Shown: positions 1 to 9,900 of the stretch, one piece after another
Numbering within the stretch: position 1 is the first letter of the stretch
How the letters are laid out: each line of letters starts with the position of its first letter
NCBI GenBank assembly: GCA_027924585.1
Contig: BSBM01000606.1
Location: 10,793,501-10,857,500 of the forward strand
Origin: Larix kaempferi
Lineage: Eukaryota; Streptophyta; Pinopsida; Pinales; Pinaceae
Direction: 5' to 3'
DNA length: 64,000 bases
Notes under the pieces: generated by a model
Databases searched by the model: none
What the model saw: the letters and a program-made list of their open reading frames with translations, nothing else
What the model was told of the DNA's origin: nothing
Made by a program: the position numbers and the translations under genes

Positions 1-428
1 CAAAGGGTTATTAGACCACCAAGTGTGGGGTCGGCCTATATTAAGTTAACCATGGGTTAAGCTAGACCTGTAGGCCCCATTAGTTTATTGGGAAGGACAT
101 ATCAAGTATAAATAGAGATCAGGAGATCTCTATTTGATCATTCATTCACACACTTCTCTCATTCAGAAAGTGGCGCAATTGTGAAGAGGAGGCTTTGCTG
201 CTAGGAGAAGACTATCTCTTGTATTCTAGTTGTATCATTGCTCTATCTCTTGTATTCTGGTTGTATCATTTCTCTATCTCTTGTATATGGTTTTCCCCAA
301 GTAAACTCTATGTCTCTTGTGTGCTTGCATTATTGTGTCCATGATTGATATGCTGTCGATTTGCTATACATGTTGTTCTCTCAATTAAGATCCTAGATCA
401 GATTGAATTAAATTCTGAAAATTTAACA
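1..428 (+). repeat. 5' LTR of copy 1, partial
   Basis: This matches the 3' LTR from 6509 onward and ends in AATTTAACA directly before the primer site. It differs structurally from its partner: around 212-273 it carries a 31-bp tandem duplication (CTATCTCTTGTATTCT at 212 and 243) and lacks the roughly 32-bp GGGGTTTTTCACC segment present at about 6763-6793. Confidence 0.92.
107..135 (+). promoter_or_regulatory. LTR TATA box overlapping an inverted repeat (copy 1, 5' LTR)
   Basis: TATAAATAG at 107-115 is a good plant TATA box. The 11-base arm AAATAGAGATC (110-120) is followed by loop AGGA and the exact complement GATCTCTATTT (125-135). The same architecture recurs in all family A LTRs and, with another stem, in family B. 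A start 25-32 bases past the TATA box would put the 5' RNA end near the far arm, so the full hairpin would be transcribed only from the 3' LTR. Confidence 0.7.
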
Positions 429-440
429 TGGTATCAGAGC
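429..440 (+). promoter_or_regulatory. Primer binding site, initiator tRNA-Met type
   Basis: TGGTATCAGAGC follows the LTR terminal CA with no gap. It is the standard plant copia primer site, complementary to the 3' end of initiator tRNA-Met. Confidence 0.93.
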
Positions 441-1610
441 TAGCCTGAAAGAAGGCATGATATGGAATGTATGACACTTGTTGCACTTGCGATGCTAGGG
501 CTTGATATAGAAAAAATCAGTCATCGTATAAATTTCGCTATAAATCCATTTTGGAAAAGTTTTTAGATCTAAAATTGTTACAGGTCGAAGCTAAGATCCC
601 CATGTACCTTGTGTTCAAAGGAAAACCTCTAACTCGTTGTACTTTGTGATTTAAGATCTGTTCGATATAGGGTTTCGGCCTCTTTCAGATCTCAGTCATA
701 AACAGGTGACTTGAAAAAAAAGGTCATAACTTGGGCTAGGAAGCTCCAAATGAAATTTCATAAAAAGTGAAAGATAGTACACAAACTGTACTATCTCAAG
801 AAACTTATTCAGAGGCCGAAGTTGAACCAGTGACACATGGCACGCCGTACAAGTTCGCTCTCCTGTTTTAGCCCATAAATAGGTCACGTTGCGACACTTG
901 GCATAACTCTCTCTTAAAGAATTCAATTGAAGTCAGACCTGTCATGATGGAAAGATGACAGGTCAAGCTACCACATAAAACATTTTCAAACCTTGGGGAT
1001 TGAAAAGTGCGTAGTTACACCATAAACAATCAGGTACATATTTATGTCAAAACAGAATTATTTTTTAGCACCTTCATTCATGGGTTATGGAATTTAGGGT
1101 TTCATATAAAGTTGGAATTTTTGTAATTGGAGACTAAAGATGAACGCTACTCATCAAAATAGAAATTTAGAGACCAAGATCAGAATTTTTGGTTGGCCAG
1201 AAGACCGGGCTTGATCAGACCCTAGTTCGGGACTTTGATTGGAAAAGTGGAAAATTAGGGCTTCTGCAAAAATGGGAATTTTTGAAATCTGTGACCACAG
1301 CTAGAAGCTCCTTAGAAAAATAGAAGCTTAGAGCTTTGGATCAAATCTTTTGATTGGGCAGAAGAGTGGGCTTCATCAAACCCTACTTTGGGGTCACGTC
1401 CAGTGAATCCGGAAGTTTCAAAGGAAAAATTGAGGAGGGAAACTTTGCACTTTTCGAATTCTGAATATACCAGCTTGATCAGCTCATTAAGGCACATATT
1501 TCTATCCGTTTGGAAGTTTGAAATTCCAAGTTTGAATTTTTGGGGTTTCTCTGACAAACCCTAATACATCTCCAGATCCAGTTCCTACAAATCAAGTGGA
1601 TTGGTTTAAT
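441..1610 (+). other. 5' leader of copy 1, non-coding
   Basis: This untranslated leader lies between the primer site and the gag remnant. It aligns in patches with the leaders of the copies at 12183-12745 and 41673-42234, sharing phrases such as AAAATTAGGGTTT and the GCTCATTAAGG block near 1480. Short frames inside it match no protein I recognise. Confidence 0.7.
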
Positions 1611-1713
1611 CCTAGAAGAGGATGGATTGGTCACCTGCATAAGTGAAAAAGTTCCTATTTCAGAGGGAGATGAGGCTAAGCCCTTACATAAGAAGATTAC
1701 AAGCAAGCTTGAC
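1611..1713 (+). pseudogene. gag fragment of copy 1
   Basis: About 30 codons translate to a recognisable piece of family A Gag (LILEEDGLVTCISEKVPISE, then GDEAKPLHKK), which aligns with LILEENELDSYIKEDIPIPE in the copy at 12746. The start of gag is absent and the match stops near AAGCTTGACAG at 1713, where unrelated sequence begins with GTATGA. No Gag domain could be made from this scrap. Confidence 0.75.
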
Positions 1714-2579
1714 AGGTATGACTCATCTAGGTATGTCTCAAGATTTGTTCATGATTAAGTTTATGATATGTTTGTCTTCATGTTATTACAGTTAGAACAA
1801 TCTTGATTTTAGACTTGTCGTATCACCTTAACAAAATTATGAATGCATTCATTAGGGTGTTGACACTTATCATTGTACTAATGCATTATGGTGTTGTATG
1901 AGGTTTATGTTGTCCGCTAACATGAAAGATACACCAAGAAATATAAATCATGTTCTAGTTCAAGAACATATGATCATGATGACATGAAGACAAAGATTCA
2001 TCCATTGTCATGGATCACTTAGAAGATCTACTTACGAGGTATGTATAACTTGGTTCTACAATGGATAACTTATGAGACATGCAGGTTACTAACACAAGTC
2101 ATTGAAGAGAACCAAAAGACATTATGTGGGTATGTTAGACATAACTAGCTAGCATTCTAATCCAAGTATGTTTTTCCTATATCAAGCTAGAATCCTACCT
2201 TGTGTTAGGATCTTATACTGTTGTGTTATTGATAATGATTATTCATGAAGTCATAGGTTTGAATAGTCATGGTTGTATGCATATTATGTTTCTTACCATA
2301 ATTGATGATATGACTAACCAGAAGAATCATGAAGGTATAGGTTTGAGTAATCACGGGTTTATGCATATTATGTTTCTTACTTTAATTTATGATATGACTA
2401 ACCATAAGAGTCCTATATAAACCTTGAATACTAATTCTTATTATTTCTGTTTGAAATGATCATGACTATACATGCTTAAGATTATTGTGTTTTGATAGTA
2501 GTGAATGTATGATTATGTATGAGACCTCAACAATAACAAAATGATGATACTAATAAGCATGCATAGTGATTAAGGATGG
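1714..2579 (+). other. Unexplained insert inside copy 1
   Basis: This 0.87-kb stretch has no counterpart in the other family A copies and no recognisable coding sequence. It starts GTATGA right after a coding fragment, which resembles a splice donor. It contains an 84-bp tandem duplication. Its origin is unknown: an intron-like insert, a small relic element and fill-in DNA are all possible. Confidence 0.45.
2245..2412 (+). repeat. 84-bp tandem duplication, two copies
   Basis: The phrases ATAGGTTTGA and TGCATATTATGTTTCTTAC recur 84 bases apart. Because 84 is divisible by three, the duplication gives a 72-residue repetitive frame (2202-2420) that I regard as fortuitous. Confidence 0.75.
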
Positions 2580-2807
2580 ATATAAGTTCAAGGACAGGTA
2601 ATCCAGGAAGCAAAGATCAAGAGGGAGGACACTCCAGTTGTTCCTGCAAGGAAGGAAAGATCAAGAAGGAGCACACTTCAGTAGTTTCTGCAAGGATGCA
2701 GATATTCAGAGGGAGTTGACTACTTCTCACAATCCATATCAGAATGGAGCTGTAGAAAAGAAGCAAAGGCTGAGAGGGAGTCAACCCAACAACCAAACAA
2801 AGATAAG
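2580..2807 (+). pseudogene. Integrase fragment of copy 1
   Basis: One frame of 2665-2790 reads FSSFCKDADIQREL, then TTSHNPYQNGAVEKK. This is the copia integrase segment ending in the third catalytic residue (consensus YNPQQNGVVERKN in the copy at 13412-15082), and the catalytic Glu is retained. Everything before it (zinc finger, first two catalytic Asp) is missing. Sequence before 2665 contains two AAAGATCAAGA(A/G)GGAG(C/G)ACACT repeats that may be duplicated gag-linker sequence. Confidence 0.7.
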
Positions 2808-3284
2808 TATTTGAATTTTCATTTCTTACATATTTGTTTGTTTAAATAATGTTATTCAATGATGTATATGCCTATGTTCCTAGACTTAGTTTGTGTATTA
2901 TGCATATTAGAAGAATTGCATTAATGAATAGTATACTACTAGTATGCATGTGATGGGTAAGTGGCCTATGGTACTATGCAACATTCCATTGCTACTTATC
3001 TAGAATGAAATCTCTTTGCTGACATGTTAGGAGTAGTGCAAACTCTTAACAATGTTCTGGTAGAGATTGGAAGGCATCGAGAAAGTTACAGGATATGGAT
3101 AAATGCTGTATTGAAGCATTGGCTAAGATAATTGCATGACTGTATGACATATTTCTTTATGTGTAAGATTTTGTTCTGAAAACTATAAGATGTTTTCTAA
3201 TCATGCAATTTAACTTGTTGTGTAGTAAAGATCGTATACCATCACCTACAAAAGAAGGACTACAACATTGAAAATATTGAAGAT
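2808..3284 (+). other. Second unexplained insert inside copy 1
   Basis: About 0.5 kb of AT-rich sequence separates the integrase scrap from the RT scrap and has no match in the other copies. It ends TTGTGTAG, which resembles a splice acceptor, shortly before coding similarity resumes. No protein or repeat is recognised in it. Confidence 0.4.
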
Positions 3285-4486
3285 ATTGAAGTTCCCATGA
3301 TCTGGGAAGAATGCCATGATCGAGGAGTACCATTCAATCATGAAGATGTTTGGGATGGAGTCCCAAGACCTGAAGAGGAGTCTGTAGTGACTTCCAAGAG
3401 GATCTAGAAGATCAAGCATGCTACAGGTGGTAGCATAGATACTTTTTCTCCTCTAGTGAGATACACTTCCATTAGATCAGTACTTGCTCTAACTGCATTG
3501 ATGAAGTGAAAGATACACCAGATGGATTTCAAGACAACTTTCTTGAATGGTGTAGTTGAAGAAGAAGTGTATGTGGAGCAGCCACTTGGTTCTGAGACAC
3601 ATGAGAGGGAGTCATATATGTGCAGAACTTGGTATGGTAGGATAGACAACTTTCTATCCAGTTTGGGATTTACCAAGAGTAAAGTGGATTCCAACCTTTA
3701 CTACAAGGTTGAGGAAGGGAATCCTGTGATTCTACTCCTGTATGTGGATGACCTATTTGTAACAGGAGATGACAGATTGATTTTCGACATGCAGCGGAAG
3801 CTTGCTGCCAAGTTCGACATGAAGAACTTGGGGATGATGCACTATTTGTTTTTGGCATGGAGGTGTCGCAGAGTGCATATGGAATCTTCCTTAGACAAGG
3901 GAAGTATGCAGTAGAGATCCTGAAGAGGTTCGGGATGATTGACTGCAAGGATATGGCCACACCTATGGCATCGAACCTGAAGCTTCCGTGTGATGCTTCA
4001 TCTGATCCGGTTGATGTCATGATGTATTATCAGATCATTGGGTTCTCTATGTACCTGACGAACACGAGACCAGATATTTGCTTTGCGGTGAACACATTGA
4101 GCCAGTTCCCGACGGATCTGAGAGATGTTCACTTGGTTGTTGTAAAGCATTTTCTGAGGTACCTGAAGGGTACAGTTGATTATGGGCTCAAGTATGATAC
4201 GAATCAAAAGTTTAACCTGCAGGGTTATGTTGATTTAGATTGGGAAGGGAGTGTTGCAAATAGGAAGAGCACTTCTAGGTGTTGCTTCAGTATGGGATTA
4301 GGTGTGATCTCTTGGTTTAGCAGGAAGCAGTCCTACGTAGCACTGCGTACAGCCGAAGTAGAGCATGTTGCGACAGATGAGCAGGTTGCAAATGTATTGA
4401 CCAAGCCATTCACCAAAGTGGAGTTTGAGTACTTCAGAGAGAAGCTTGGTGCACTTCAAATCGAGGTTTCTTCCAAAGGGAAGTGA
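3285..4486 (+). pseudogene. Reverse transcriptase / RNase H remnant of copy 1
   Basis: This copia pol C-terminal half would copy element RNA into DNA and degrade the RNA strand. The RT start survives near 3315-3415 (EEYHSIMK) and stops in-frame. The fingers are deleted. Palm sequence then runs from 3450 (SPLVRYTSIRSVLAL), past a TGA where MKWKIHQMD is expected, to the catalytic LLLYVDDLFVTGDD near 3730-3770. A frameshift near 3850 moves the frame to the 3857-4486 ORF, which holds the connection and RNase H domain (GYVDLDWEGSVANRKSTSR). An internal deletion near 4350 joins RNase H directly to the last 40 codons (ATDEQVANVLTKPF). The enzyme is clearly dead. Confidence 0.9.
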
Positions 4487-6229
4487 TGAGTCTGGAAGAT
4501 GCAAATGCACATGAGCTTTTCTGACATGGTTGATGTGCTCTCCCATGGTCGTGATGTAATTGCTAAGCCATTCTCACATGGTGGTAGATGTCTTCTCCCA
4601 TGGTGTTGATGTAAGGGCTGAAGCCATTTTTCACATGGTGGTAGATGTGTTCTCCCATGGTGAAAAAGTAAGGGCTGGAGCCTTCGCCGAATGGTGGTAG
4701 ATGTGTTCTCCCATGTTGATGGTGTAAGTGCTGGATGATGTGCATCTGGGATGTGCTTCGTGGACGATGAGATGATCTAAAGAGGACGATGCTATGATGA
4801 TCAGGAGGATGATGGATGATGAGCATTAGAATGATACTCCAATTACTGATCTGTATATGCATCATGATGATGCTGGATATGATCAGTTGGATCATTTATA
4901 TGTATTTGTATGCATGCATCATGTTGGATGTTGGATACGATCAGTTGGATCATTTATATGTATATGTATGTATGCATCATTTTGGATGCTGGATATGATC
5001 AAGTAGATCATGTATGTTGATATGTATCAGGTATGATCAGGTGGATCATGTATTTTTATTTGTATCAGGTGGATATACCGTATGATCAGGTGGATCATGT
5101 ATGATGATATGTATCAGGTAGATACTTGGTATGCATTAGGTGGATGCATTGTATGATCAGGATGATCATGATAATGAGCTTCAGGATGTTGCTCCAGATG
5201 ATATGTACCAGGATGGTACAGTGATGATGATCAGTTTCATCATGAGCATCAGGATGATGCTTCATGCGATGATGATCTGTTGGATCATGAGTATCAAGTT
5301 GATACTTGGAGGTCAGAGATGATTTGTGGTAGGTTGTGCAAATAGCATGTAATTAGTCCTCAGATATCTGATAGGTTGAGCTATGTGCTTGTAATCAGTC
5401 CTGGGATGAGGTATTGCTATGTAGTATGTAATCAATCCTCAGATATTCAATCGGTTGAGCTGTGCGCTCGTAATCAGTCCTGGGATGAGGTATTACTATG
5501 GAGACATGTAATCAGTCCTAGAGATCCGATAGTATGTAATCAATCCTCAGATATCCAATCGGTTGAGCTGTGTGCTCGTAATCAGTCCTAGGATGAGGTA
5601 TTACTATGGAGACATGTAATCAGTCCTAGAGATCCGATAGGTTGAGCTGTGTGCTCGTAATAAGTCCTGGGATGCTATTTAGAGATCTTGTCGGTCGTGC
5701 TTCAGCAGATAAATGTTCCCGGGATGCTCTTTAAAGGTATTGTCTATTCACATGTAATCAGTCCTAGAGATCCGAGAGGTTTAGCTGTGTGCTCATAATA
5801 ATTCCTGGGATGCTCTTTAGAGATCTTGCCGGTCTTGCTGCAGAACATAAATGTTCCTGGGATGCTTTTTAAAGGTATTGTGAAGGAGATGCATGTAATT
5901 AGTCTTGAGAAGATATTGCTGGTCGTGCTTAGGCACATAAATGTTCCTGGGATGCTCTTGTCAGGCATTGCATCCGCACATAAAATTAGTCCTAGGAGAC
6001 CACCTCTATCAGACCGTTCGCATAGATGATGAAGACCTGCAGGTGGTTGGCCTACATACAGTATGAAAAAGGACTGGCTCTATAGAACTTCCTATGATGA
6101 GTAGATTCAGATATTGATAGAGATAGAAGCAGCAGTGACGATGACGATGATTCGAGGATGATGATTCCCTAATGATGATCCAGAGAAGAAGAGTTGTACT
6201 AGAAGACCTGTGTCGAGAAATACCTTCCT
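4487..6229 (+). repeat. Hairpin-rich 3' region of copy 1
   Basis: This 1.7-kb stretch between the pol stop and the 3' LTR is built of short degenerate repeats and has no credible protein. Three zones are visible. At 4495-4730 there is a TGGTGGTAGATGTGTTCTCC repeat. At 4879-5306 there is an array of inverted repeats. At 5330-6000 units of roughly 70-130 bp contain AATCAGTCCTGGGATG and GAGCTGTGTGCTC. The same region follows pol at 24071 and 44197, so it belongs to the element. Confidence 0.88.
4879..5306 (+). repeat. Array of short hairpins with a common 5-base loop (copy 1)
   Basis: Successive inverted repeats keep complementarity while the stem changes: ATGATC-AGTTG-GATCAT (4879-4895), ATGATC-AAGTA-GATCAT (4995-5011), ATGATC-AGGTG-GATCAT (5033-5049 and 5082-5098), GTATC-AGGTA-GATAC (5111-5125), ATGCATT-AGGTG-GATGCAT with one T-G pair (5131-5149), ATGATC-AGGAT-GATCAT (5153-5169), TGTACC-AGGAT-GGTACA (5204-5220), GAGCATC-AGGAT-GATGCTT (5244-5262), ATGATC-TGTTG-GATCAT (5272-5288), AGTATC-AAGTT-GATACT (5290-5306). 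I read these by eye; no folding was run. Confidence 0.85.
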
Positions 6230-6242
6230 AGTTAAGAGGGAG
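6230..6242 (+). promoter_or_regulatory. Polypurine tract of copy 1
   Basis: AAGAGGGAG immediately precedes the 3' LTR start TGTTGATG, in the position where plus-strand DNA synthesis is primed in LTR elements. The third family A copy has the same tract at 45660-45668. Confidence 0.85.
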
Positions 6243-6932
6243 TGTTGATGTATATGTAACTTCGGAATGTATTTCACATATATGTATATTGTATTCGTAT
6301 AGAGATGTTATTATTCCTCTATACGGAAGTGGTTGTATTCCTATAGAGATGTTATTATTCCTCTATACGGAAGGGTCGTCATTTATATTGTAAGTGTCGT
6401 AACTTATACTTGATGGGTTATTAGACCACCTTGTTGGGGTCGGCCCTGTATAAGTCATGTGGGTCGAAGGGTTATTAGACCACCCTATTGGGGGTCGACC
6501 ATGTGGTTCAAAGGGTTATTAGACCACCAAGTGTGGGGTCATCCCATATTAAGTTAACCATGGGTTAAGCTAGACATGTAAGCCCCATTAGTTTATTGGG
6601 AAGGACAGATCAAGTATAAATAGAGATCGGGAGATCTCTATTTGATCATTCATTCACACACTTCTCTCATTCGGAAAGTGGCGCACTTGTGAGGAGGAGG
6701 ATCTACTGCTAGGAGAAGAATATCTCTTGTATTCTAGTTGTATCATTGCTCTATCTATCTTTGAGGAAGTAATTGGGGTTTTTCACCTTTATGGTTTTTC
6801 CCAAGTAAACTCTGTGTCTCTTGTGTGCTTGCATTATTGTGTCCATGATTGATATGCTATAGATTTGCTGTACATGTTGTTCTCTCAGTTAAGATCCTAG
6901 ATCAGATTGAAGTAAATTTTGAAAATTTAACA
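6243..6932 (+). repeat. 3' LTR of copy 1 (690 bp)
   Basis: It begins TGTTGATG after the polypurine tract and ends AATTTAACA. It is longer than the other family A LTRs (607 and 564 bp) mainly because a module beginning GGGTTATTAGACCACC occurs three times at its centre. TATA and inverted repeat are at 6615-6643, with arms AAATAGAGATC and GATCTCTATTT around loop GGGA. Confidence 0.93.
6413..6560 (+). repeat. Triplicated U3 module
   Basis: GGGTTATTAGACCACC starts at about 6415, 6469 and 6513, each time followed by a T/G-rich stretch and GGGGTC. Other family A LTRs have one full copy, sometimes plus a partial one, and family B LTRs carry one copy. Position upstream of the TATA box makes it a candidate enhancer or silencing target; that role is inference. 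Confidence 0.8.
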
Positions 6933-9900
6933 GAAAGGATGTATTTAATGTTTTTGGTTCTTTTTCTGTACTATTGTTGTGTCGAACAAACCCCACACTT
7001 CCTTGAATTTGTTTGTTGGTGTGCGGCGAATTATTCGGAGGGCCAAAGGGTAACCATTAATGTAAAAATGACCAAAATTCTATGACCAGTAAATGCGCAG
7101 ACTGTCCATGAGGTTCTAGGTGTACTTGAAACATTTCCCAAAATCCCTGCGTCATTTAACGAAGAAAATTTGGTGAAGTTTTATACAAACTGCAGTCCTA
7201 CAGAAAAAGACAAGTTTTTATTACAAGTCTTGAAAGATGGTTAGTCGCATGAAAACCTATCATTCCCTTTGATTATTGATGTCTTTCAGCGAGATACCCA
7301 GTTAGTTTTGTCCTTGTTGAGTCAATTTTTAGGTCTAGATAGTGATAAGTCAATCACAGAAGTTATGTTAGGTTTCCTTCTCCAAGTAATTTCACCAGAG
7401 TCACAGTTGAGTCAAGTGTGTTGTTTTAATTTTTATGAATTCGTAGCTGAAGTGATTCATGTGTAGTTGGTGAATTTCAACCGGTTCAAGCATTTCAGAT
7501 ATTAGTCATATCTCTTGAAGTTGTTCATGTGTTGAAACATTTCGGAATCCAAGTTTCTTGGTACCATCTTTTCTCATGACCTTCCTAAACAGGTCAATAT
7601 GTTTGAGATCACCCATAAAATCATGGCAGAAGTTTACAGAATTATTTTTAATGTCGAAATGCCCCGAGTGTTAGAAGGAATGAAAGAAACTTTGCAGCAT
7701 ACACCAGAAGGGAAAATAGGTGATTGGTTCTTGTATAGAGAACATACTATAATTAGGGTCTATGGTTTTACTGGAGCACCATATCTATTGCCAGTGTTTT
7801 TAACACCGAGGGTCTTTGCCTTGGAATTTATTAGACAAAGGTTGCAGTCAGAAGAAGAACATTTTGGTGCTTTCAAAAAAGCATCGGATGTGAAATTCCC
7901 TCTTAAAGTTGGTCCATTCATCATTAAGAATAAGGCAACCCTCTCTGTAGTAGAAAAATTACTAAAGATTATGGATTTCCAAGAGGCTGAAAGGATTAAT
8001 TATGATCCTCGTCAAATTATATCGCAAAGGAGACATCAAAATGGAAACAAGGCTTTTGATCATCAAACAGTAGAAGGATTGAAAGAAATGACAAATCTAT
8101 TCAAATTTGAACAAGATAATAAAGAGGCGAATATGGAACAAACATGCAATTTGGCAATGTTGGTTCAGACACCAGCTAAATATGATATCACTAGTAAGAG
8201 AACTATTTCAGAAGTTGATAGTATGGAAGTTGATCAAGAAGTTTCAAGGAAGATATCAAAAGTGGAATGACAGAACGAAATTATTAGTATGGAGGAACGA
8301 GATTCAATTGTTCCAGAAAAAACTAGTTTGATTTCGTAGCCACCTGCAAATATTATGCACCAATATTATTTTTCAGAAATAAAGGAATCTGGAAGTAACT
8401 CTTAGTATACGTCCATATTTGATGTGATTTCACAATATACATCAAAGAGGAAGTAGTCTTCCGAAGAAACTCAAAAATTGTACCCTCAAGTAAGAATGTT
8501 GGCAGAACAAAAAGTTTCCCTCCTTACAGCTACGGATCAAGGAAGAAACACTTTAAGGTTTGTAGTGGTGAACGATAAGAAAGTTTCTGAAATGGAAGTT
8601 AAGCTTGATGCGATTAATATACCAGATAAGATTCAATTGCATAAACAAACAAGAGATGTCCTGTATTCTGATTTATTGCAATTCACTTTAAAAATTTCTA
8701 AATTGCAGTCTGTGATAGCAAAGTTGGAGAGTCAACTGAGGCAAGAGAAGGCATAAAACAAAGAAAATTCGATCTAGATCAAAAGACTGCAAGTGGACAT
8801 TGTGACCATGGGATCCGAGCCAAGGAACAGCGAGTGTACCAAAAGGCTCAATGGTGAAAATGAAAATGTCATTCAAATTCTCAAGAAAACATTGAAGGTG
8901 CCAAATAATCAACATGTGCAGTTTCTAGAGTTGACAACATTACAACAAGAAAATGAATCCATATATCAAGAAATGATGGATCACAAAGGTAAAATGTTAA
9001 AGTTACAAGATGAAAAGAATGCCTGGGAAAAACAAAGGAGTGAATTGTTGTCACAAATTTCATTGTTGAATACCAATCAGATTGAAACTATGCAAGCACC
9101 AGAGAAGCGAGGGGATCAATCTCTATGTACGGGTGAAGGACAAATGAAAAAGTCCTCCATAGAGGAACTGACCAGTGCTATGTCGCAAGTTAGTTCAAAA
9201 GATGTAGAGATAGAAGAGTTGAAAGCAGAAAACAAGAAGTTGAAAGAGCAAGTAATTCGAAATTCTAAAGCAAAGATAAAGGCTTTGAGTGATAGAAATT
9301 AACTGCAAAATAAAGTTGATGAATTAAAATATAAATTGACAGGTCAGATTCCATTACATGGAGCTAAACACCTTATATGGGATGCGATATCAGTGGAAGT
9401 CACCAAATTTTGGTCTTATTTGAATTTTATAACAGATAAAGATGTTATAGCAAACATAGCTCTCCAGAGTTGTAAAGTGGCAAACAAGACATTACGCAAA
9501 AGGACTTCAGAAACACCTCGCAATACAGCCAGTTTGTTAAAAACTCTAACCCAATTAGATATGCAAAGTTTTGGAATCAAGGACAGACCATCAATCATCA
9601 TTTCGACAAGAAGATTTATTGGCAAGCATGATCGTGTTAAAGAAGTAGAAGACATGGCGCAACAGATGGTCCTTGAAGTTCAAAATTTTAAGGAAATATT
9701 TTTGGGACCTTTTGAATGTGGTCTACCTTCTTTTTGGAGTGCCGATGGAAAATTAATGGCTCGAAATCTGAAGGTTTGGTCAAAGGATTAACTAGAAAGA
9801 CAATAATTGATAAATTGACCAATGATTTTGAAATACTTAAACAATTTGTAATGATTAAGAAGGGTCTTCCAGATGTATGTTACACATAATGCATAGAATT

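Larger units (their letters stand above)
1..6932 (+). mobile_element. Family A Ty1/copia element, copy 1, decayed and cut by the left edge
   Basis: The order is partial 5' LTR, tRNA-Met primer site, gag and integrase scraps, RT and RNase H remnants, a hairpin-rich 3' region, polypurine tract and 3' LTR. It shares LTR core, protein sequence and 3' region with the copies at 11564-26125 and 41182-46232, so I call these family A. About 266 bases of the 5' LTR lie left of the window, so the target duplication cannot be checked. Most of gag, protease, integrase and the first part of RT is missing or replaced by unrelated sequence, and the copy cannot encode its own proteins. Right of the 3' LTR the sequence reads directly into a decayed ORF, so insertion was probably into that ORF. 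Confidence 0.93.

Noticed and set aside
2202-2420. 72-codon ORF with an internal repeat
   Set aside because: It is created by an 84-bp tandem duplication in non-coding insert sequence; hydrophobic composition follows from AT-rich DNA.
3404-4020. Minus-strand ORFs across copy 1 RT
   Set aside because: They are shadows of the plus-strand RT, which contains the YVDD motif and aligns to the other copies.
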